Assembly: GCA_905250885.1 (NCBI GenBank)
Contig: CAJNOQ010001129.1
Location: 1 to 35,481, forward strand
DNA: 35,481 bases
Source: Didymodactylos carnosus
Taxonomy: Eukaryota; Rotifera; Eurotatoria; Philodinida; Philodinidae
Direction: 5' to 3'
Shown here: piece after piece, positions 31,023-35,481 of the stretch
Layout of the letters: every line of letters begins with the position of its first letter
Position numbering within the stretch: the first letter of the stretch is position 1
Program-made: the position numbers and the translations under genes
Notes under the pieces: model-generated
Told to the model about the DNA's origin: nothing
Databases searched by the model: none
Seen by the model: only the letters and a program-made list of their open reading frames with translations

Positions 31023-32310
31023 TTAACCCTTTGACGGGCGGTGGTCCATATACGAACCACTTTTTCGTTTTTTATGATACTGAGTTTCCTAATTTTTCCT
31101 AAATTCCAAATAAAATGAACCTTTCAGAGAACATTCTTCTCTGTATGATACCTATAGTATGTTAGCCCAAAATAGCCCAAATGCTTCAGGACCAAGATAT
31201 AGGTTTTTGAAAAACCTTGGTTTTTCATGATTTTCTCGGCTCAGAAGCACTTTTAGACAAAAGTAACAACAGATTCAGAATCAGCACGAGAAACTGCATA
31301 GAATGATGAGCATATGAAGTATTTCTGAACAAAAGATGTTTCGATCCAGTGTAATACGACGGTTTTAGGGTATACCGAAACGGACTGCAAACGCATGTTT
31401 ATATGAGTTTCATCCGTGGAAAGCGTCTAGATCCTCATACAGTGTGTTGATAGAATTCCTGGGTATTTGCAACAGTGTCACAATAAAATCTAGAAACTAC
31501 ATGTTCAGCACCGGTTGAAAGGGAGTTCATATTTCTATCTCTTTTTAGTACGTTAGTTGCACAGTTTGCACATGAAAAAAAACTGGCGATGAATTGTATT
31601 AATTTCTTTATAGTTTAAAATGACACGATGAAAAATAAAAATAGTCGCCTAAAAAGTTTTTATGAGGTTTTTTCAGCGTACAATTAGAGTGGATAGGCAG
31701 TTTTCGACAACACTTGCTGCTTGATACCAATTGTGACACGCCTAAATGTCTCCTGTATATAAATGAATCCCAACAAAAAGGGTAGGAGTTATTGAGTTTG
31801 ACTACGATATTATTGTTCTCAACAGTCGTCTTCAATTTCTATTATTGCAATGATGAAGAACGGCCGTATTTTTTTCAATCATAATTGACGGAATTTTTAA
31901 CCTTTTTTTTATAAACCTTTCCAATCTGAGCTATACTTTTTTATTTTAATTCACTTGGTTCCTAAGTCGATTACTCGTTTCACTATTCTGAGTATAGATT
32001 TTTTTGAGATTCTCTTCTTCCCGCCTTACACATCTGGTAATTGTAACAGTCAATTCTTTTGACCTTAATTAGTGTTGTAGAGTCCAAAATACCGAGTTCT
32101 GTCATATTCCCTGGGCACCCAGCTCTCTATTTAAACAACGTCTTTCGGGCTAAGACAATAGCTAAGATTTTTTTCTGTAGATTTAACAGTTGATCTTTAG
32201 ACGGTATTATTACATTTTTTCTGTCTGGTGTACTGTTCTCTTGTGAACGCTGATTGGAACTAAGCGGTGGTAGATAAAGACGGCAACTGAAGGGCCTCAT
32301 CAGATAGTAT
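31023..32310. other. Stretch without a supported gene; possible piggyBac-type end at its left edge
   Basis: TTAACCCTTTGACGGGCGG at 31023-31041 resembles a piggyBac-type terminus (TTAA followed by CCCTTTG...), but no inverted partner was found. The rest is AT-rich with no convincing open frame; the minus frame at 31608-31835 has no domain. Confidence 0.4.
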
Positions 32311-32977
32311 ACGAGATCAACTAACGAGGGAACCTATGGACATGCCCACCTCCGATTCCAATGATGTATACATGGATCGATAGACCATGGTGTGGTAGTA
32401 AAAAACCTAAAAGGATTAATCCCTATGACTCTTGAAGACTCGGTTTTCCGGAAAACCAGTTTTCAGAAACTCCAAAAAGTAATCAAAACCTTTCTTAATG
32501 AAGCATGATTACAGTGCTCGCGTTTCTCATTAAAATGAGACATCTTCCAGCTCTACACGACTTTTCTTTGCAAAGTTATATAATTTATAACAAAAGCCCA
32601 AAATTCCTTTTTGCTTTTTCTTTCTATATCTCTGAGCTGACAATAAACATTTTCTTTTTTAAATTGTAAATTTAAAAGTGTAAATTTTTTAGGGTTTTGT
32701 TGTAAATTCTATAACTTTGCAAAGAAAAGTCATGTAGAGCTGGAAGATGTCTCATTTTAATCAGAAACGTGAGCGCAGCAATCATGCTTCATTAAGAAAG
32801 GTTTTGATTACTTTTGGAGTTTCTGAGAAATTGGTTTTCCAGAAAATCGGGTCTTCAAGAGTCACAGGGATTAATCCTTTTAGGCTTTTTACTACCACAC
32901 ATGGTCTATCGATCCATGTATAAATCATAGAAATCGGATGTGGGCATATCCATAGGTTCCCTCGTAAATGGTCTCGT
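32311..32977. repeat. Long hairpin: two 288 bp inverted arms around 91 bp
   Basis: The left arm 32311-32599 (ACGAGATCAACTAACGAGGG at its start) and right arm 32691-32977 are inverted copies with scattered changes, roughly 90% by eye. The loop (about 32600-32690) is AT-rich. If transcribed, the product would fold into a long double-stranded RNA. Both arms contain the word GGTTTTCCGGAAAACCAG or variants, itself palindromic. Short direct similarity lies just outside both arms (AAGGGCCTCATCAGATAG at 32290 and AAGGGTCTCATTAGATAG at about 33077). The open frame 32782-33087 is a by-product. A third copy starts at 35247. Confidence 0.82.
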
Positions 32978-33147
32978 AAGGTAGGAACCTGATACATTAC
33001 AAGTAGAAATATGAAGGGTGAGGGTGGGTAAGTATTATGATAATGAAATGCCACGACCCAGAATTCGACCTTTCCTAAGGGTCTCATTAGATAGCTTTAG
33101 CACTGAAGAAAAAATCAGTATGAGGAATTGAGAAAATTTTCCAGCGA

Positions 33148-33153
33148 TTTATT
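33148..33153 (-). terminator. Poly(A) signal AATAAA of the LPMO gene
   Basis: AATAAA on the minus strand, 60 bases after the stop codon of the LPMO gene. Positional support only. Confidence 0.5.
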
Positions 33154-33212
33154 AACATTTAAACTTTTAATGAAAATTGCACGATTAAGAATAAAGAACA
33201 ATTCACTTGAAA

Positions 33213-33938
33213 TCAGTGTTCAATACGAACATCTGCACAACCTCGGAAGGTTTCTTGTGGGCCGTAGCCTAAGCCTGTTTTGCCTTCGCTTGTACCCCAA
33301 CGATTTGCACACGTCCAATCCCACTGTAAAACACATCGATCACATGTCAAACCATCAGGTAGTTTGACTTTGAAAGAATACGATGGAAGATCCCAGCCAG
33401 GAGCAATACTGTGCGTATAAGTGCCTGGAATGTCCCAGCGATCACGAGTGGTGGGTGTAGTGGGTGCTTCGACGATTTCTAATGGATATCGATCCAAACA
33501 TTCTTGAGTCACCTCATGAAGATTGTTTGTCACCGGACAGATCTTGAAAAAGAACCATCCCCTATGGTTAGCTTTCATCTCAACACGGACATCGATCACT
33601 GATCCAGGTTCGTAAGTATGTGTCGTAATGCCTGTAAAATATTTACCATTAGGTGCTTCATTATCTCGAGGTCCATCGATTGGATCACCACATACACCAC
33701 ATTTTCCACCCATTACCCAGTGATGCTATACATTCATCATCAGTCAAAAACAATAAGTCGGTTGAAAAAGCATCTCTTAACTCACTTGATATCCACCACA
33801 ATTCAGTCCCCAATCGTTATAATTGATTGGTGTATTAAAACCAAGTTGCCATGCCGAACTTCGACCAGGCGGCAAAGCTAATCTTCCATGACCGCTCGCA
33901 ATTCCGACAAAGATCACTATGATCAAAATTTTAAGCAT
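33213..33938 (-). CDS. AA15-type lytic polysaccharide monooxygenase, secreted, 221 aa, two exons
   Basis: Exon 1 is 33786-33938 and exon 2 is 33213-33725, separated by a 60 bp phase-0 intron (GTGAGT...TATAG). Residues 1-16 (MLKILIIVIFVGIASG) form a signal peptide; cleavage exposes His17, which must be the N-terminal residue in LPMOs. The second copper-binding histidine is His105 in KANHRGWFFFKICP, and an axial aromatic is likely Phe211 in QETFRGCADV. Together they give the copper histidine brace. Other family marks: GRLALPPGRSSAW after the first His, NCGGYQ, KCGVCGD, and paired cysteines (CDRC, WTCANRWG). There is no carbohydrate-binding module or membrane anchor. AA15 enzymes oxidatively cleave chitin or cellulose in invertebrates, probably for feeding or cuticle turnover. 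The gene is complete and undamaged. Just before the ATG, GGTCACA and TGTGACC (33939-33960) could form a small hairpin in the 5' leader. Confidence 0.92.
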
Positions 33939-33960
33939 GGTCACAGTGTTCTATGTGACC

Positions 33961-34637
33961 AAAGTTATAGGGAAAGTGAATTCGATTTCAAACGCAGAAC
34001 GAATATACTTTTTATCTTCATTTAATTGAAAAATTGTAATTTACAGCTGGCAACGTTCTCATAACAGAATCGTTAGGAATTTTATAAAAACAGAAACTGC
34101 TTGCATCAGTTATCGCCAGATACCTAACGCGTTTACTTAATCCATGGCGCGAAAGTCTCGGCACAAAGCGTTCGTTGAATTTGCTATCATTTAGCCGTCA
34201 GCGCAGAGAATGAAAAGTAATCAGTGAGAGAACCAGAATTTGATACTCTTTCTAACTATATGATGAATATTTTTTTCTGACCTAAAAAAGTTTCGCTATG
34301 AACAGATATGAATAAAAACTGATGTTTGCACCAAATTAACTAGGCGTTTTCTTGCCTTTCAAAAATTTTCTGGATGATATTTTCGAACAATTCTAACTGT
34401 ATATTCCAAATAATCATTTAATTTTTACGAGATCATGGGTCATAGTAAATCGGAGCTCAGGAAAACAAAGAATATAGAGATTTTTTGAAGGACTGTTTCC
34501 TAGGTAAGACAACATTTTATTTAATAAAAATGCTTTTTTCCGAATTTCATTTTCTAAAATGCGACAGAGTTGGAGTCATTTTTTATGAAATACGATCTAA
34601 AAGGAGTGTTGAAGTGTATAGGGGTAGAAGTTTGCCT
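33961..34637. other. LPMO upstream region, no gene seen
   Basis: The minus-strand promoter of the LPMO gene should lie here. A TATA-like stretch (GATAAAAAGTATATTC on the minus strand, about 34000-34016) sits 60-80 bases before the ATG and could serve. No open frame with recognisable content. Confidence 0.4.
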
Positions 34638-34735
<98 letters not shown>

Positions 34736-34763
34736 GACGTTTGCCTGCCCCCCCCCCCCCCCC
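34638..34763. repeat. 96-base G homopolymer followed by a 16-base C run
   Basis: Uninterrupted G from 34638 to 34733, then CCGACGTTTGCCTG and 16 C (34748-34763). The word GTTTGCCTG stands directly before the G run and again directly before the C run, so the region looks like a direct repeat whose copies carry opposite homopolymers. A tract this long is either a real G-quadruplex-forming sequence or a sequencing/assembly artefact; its length should not be trusted. The poly-Gly and poly-Pro open frames over it are artefacts of the run. Confidence 0.9.
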
Positions 34764-35246
34764 TACAGGTCGTGTTCGACAGTCTCAATAACCTTCGTCC
34801 CCCAGAATTAATTGATCATAATTAATGACTTTGATTAATGTTTTCCAGAAATTTTTGACGGAAACGCAGGAATTGCGTGCGCTAACAGCTTTTCTATACA
34901 TCGTTACATTTTTTCATTTCTTTTAGATCAGTCATACATAATTTTCAATATGACTTTTGAGCTCTCACGCGAACAGTTTCGAACTATGATTTTATATGAC
35001 TAATAAATTCGTTTAAGTTACAAGAAAAGCCGTGCCCGTTTAGTATAGGCATGAGGAGACTTAACACCTTCAGGTCGTATACTAATCAATTCGTTTCATT
35101 AATTTCAATAGATTAATTTCGGCAATGAAGATGCAGCCCATTCAGATCACCCTCCAGCTGCTATAACCTAAAACAATTATAATGCTGATCGAGTAATAAT
35201 TGACGATGATTCTCATTGAACATACAAATGAATAGAGGATACCCTG
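34764..35246. other. Stretch without a supported gene
   Basis: AT-rich, no recognisable open frame, array or RNA gene. Confidence 0.45.
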
Positions 35247-35481
35247 ACGAGGGAACCGCCCCAGGTGTCCGGCTCCGATTTCGTTCGTTCATATATCATT
35301 CGATAGAGGACCTCGAGTAGGCAAAAAGGCTAAAAGGATTTGGGCGGAGGGCCCTTTAAGACCCGGTTTTCTGGAAAACCAGTTTTTCAGAAACTCTAAA
35401 AAGATAATCAGCACCTTTCTTAATGAGGCAAAATTGTAGCCCGCGGAATTCTGATCAAAATGAGATATCTCCCAGCTCTAC
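35247..35481. repeat. Diverged third copy of the 32311 repeat arm, cut by the window end
   Basis: ACGAGGGAACC, then CTAAAAGGATT, AGACCCGGTTTTCTGGAAAA, CAGAAACTCTAAAAAG, CACCTTTCTTAATGAGGC and ATGAGATATCTCCCAGCTCTAC follow the same order and orientation as the left arm at 32324-32555. Divergence is higher than between the two arms at 32311-32977. The copy reaches the last base, so a partner arm may lie beyond. Confidence 0.75.

Noticed and set aside
32782..33087. A minus-strand 101-codon open frame.
   Set aside because: It lies mostly within the right arm of the long inverted repeat and has no recognisable content; the left arm does not keep the same frame.
34485..34811. Poly-glycine / poly-proline open frames on both strands.
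   Set aside because: They are translations of the homopolymer G and C runs, in every frame, with no flanking coding sign.

Overview
The window looks like AT-rich animal nuclear DNA, most probably from a bdelloid rotifer. Supporting signs are a very short (60 bp) GT-AG intron, a single-exon peptide-type GPCR, a multi-NHL-repeat protein, an AA15-type lytic polysaccharide monooxygenase, and two decayed genes of the TPR / ADP-ribosyltransferase-TPR type that are abundant in bdelloids. The species assignment is inference from gene content; no rRNA or other marker is present. Gene density is low and most of the window is decayed coding sequence, non-autonomous DNA transposons and long inverted repeats. 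Layout, left half: a broken TPR gene (3-824); a remnant of an unrecognised domain (1356-1790); a decayed unrecognised coding region (about 2220-4260) split by a 315 bp hAT-like MITE with an exact 8 bp target duplication; a foldback repeat (5771-6519); an intact rhodopsin-class GPCR (8124-9143); a 658 bp element built from TTCGCCAAT/ATTGGCGAA units (9665-10322); two clusters of ACTAGTC words around a tRNA-like sequence (12400-13345); a LINE with esterase-like ORF1, endonuclease and internally deleted reverse transcriptase (14512-16495). Layout, right half: an intact minus-strand protein with a possible CCHC zinc site and a basic tail (16776-17297); a second TTCGCCAAT element (about 18253-19285); a foldback element (20231-20881); a two-exon minus-strand NHL gene encoding six NHL repeats, split by a 1.5 kb intron (21743-24205); a 659 bp hAT-like element with a perfect 8 bp target duplication (24268-24926); a 1.73 kb element with about 302 bp arms that are 99% identical (25688-27417); a minus-strand ADP-ribosyltransferase/TPR pseudogene that has lost most of its catalytic domain (28831-30185); a 667 bp hairpin repeat (32311-32977) with a third, diverged copy running off the window end; the AA15 LPMO gene with its intron (33213-33938); and a 96-base G homopolymer (34638-34733). 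The genes do not form an operon or an obvious joint pathway. The four best-supported working genes (GPCR, CCHC protein, NHL protein, LPMO) are separate units in a transposon-rich background. The most notable signals are the mobile-element architectures (two exact 8 bp target duplications, very young long terminal inverted repeats, subterminal word arrays), the deleted ADP-ribosyltransferase gene and the complete LPMO histidine brace.
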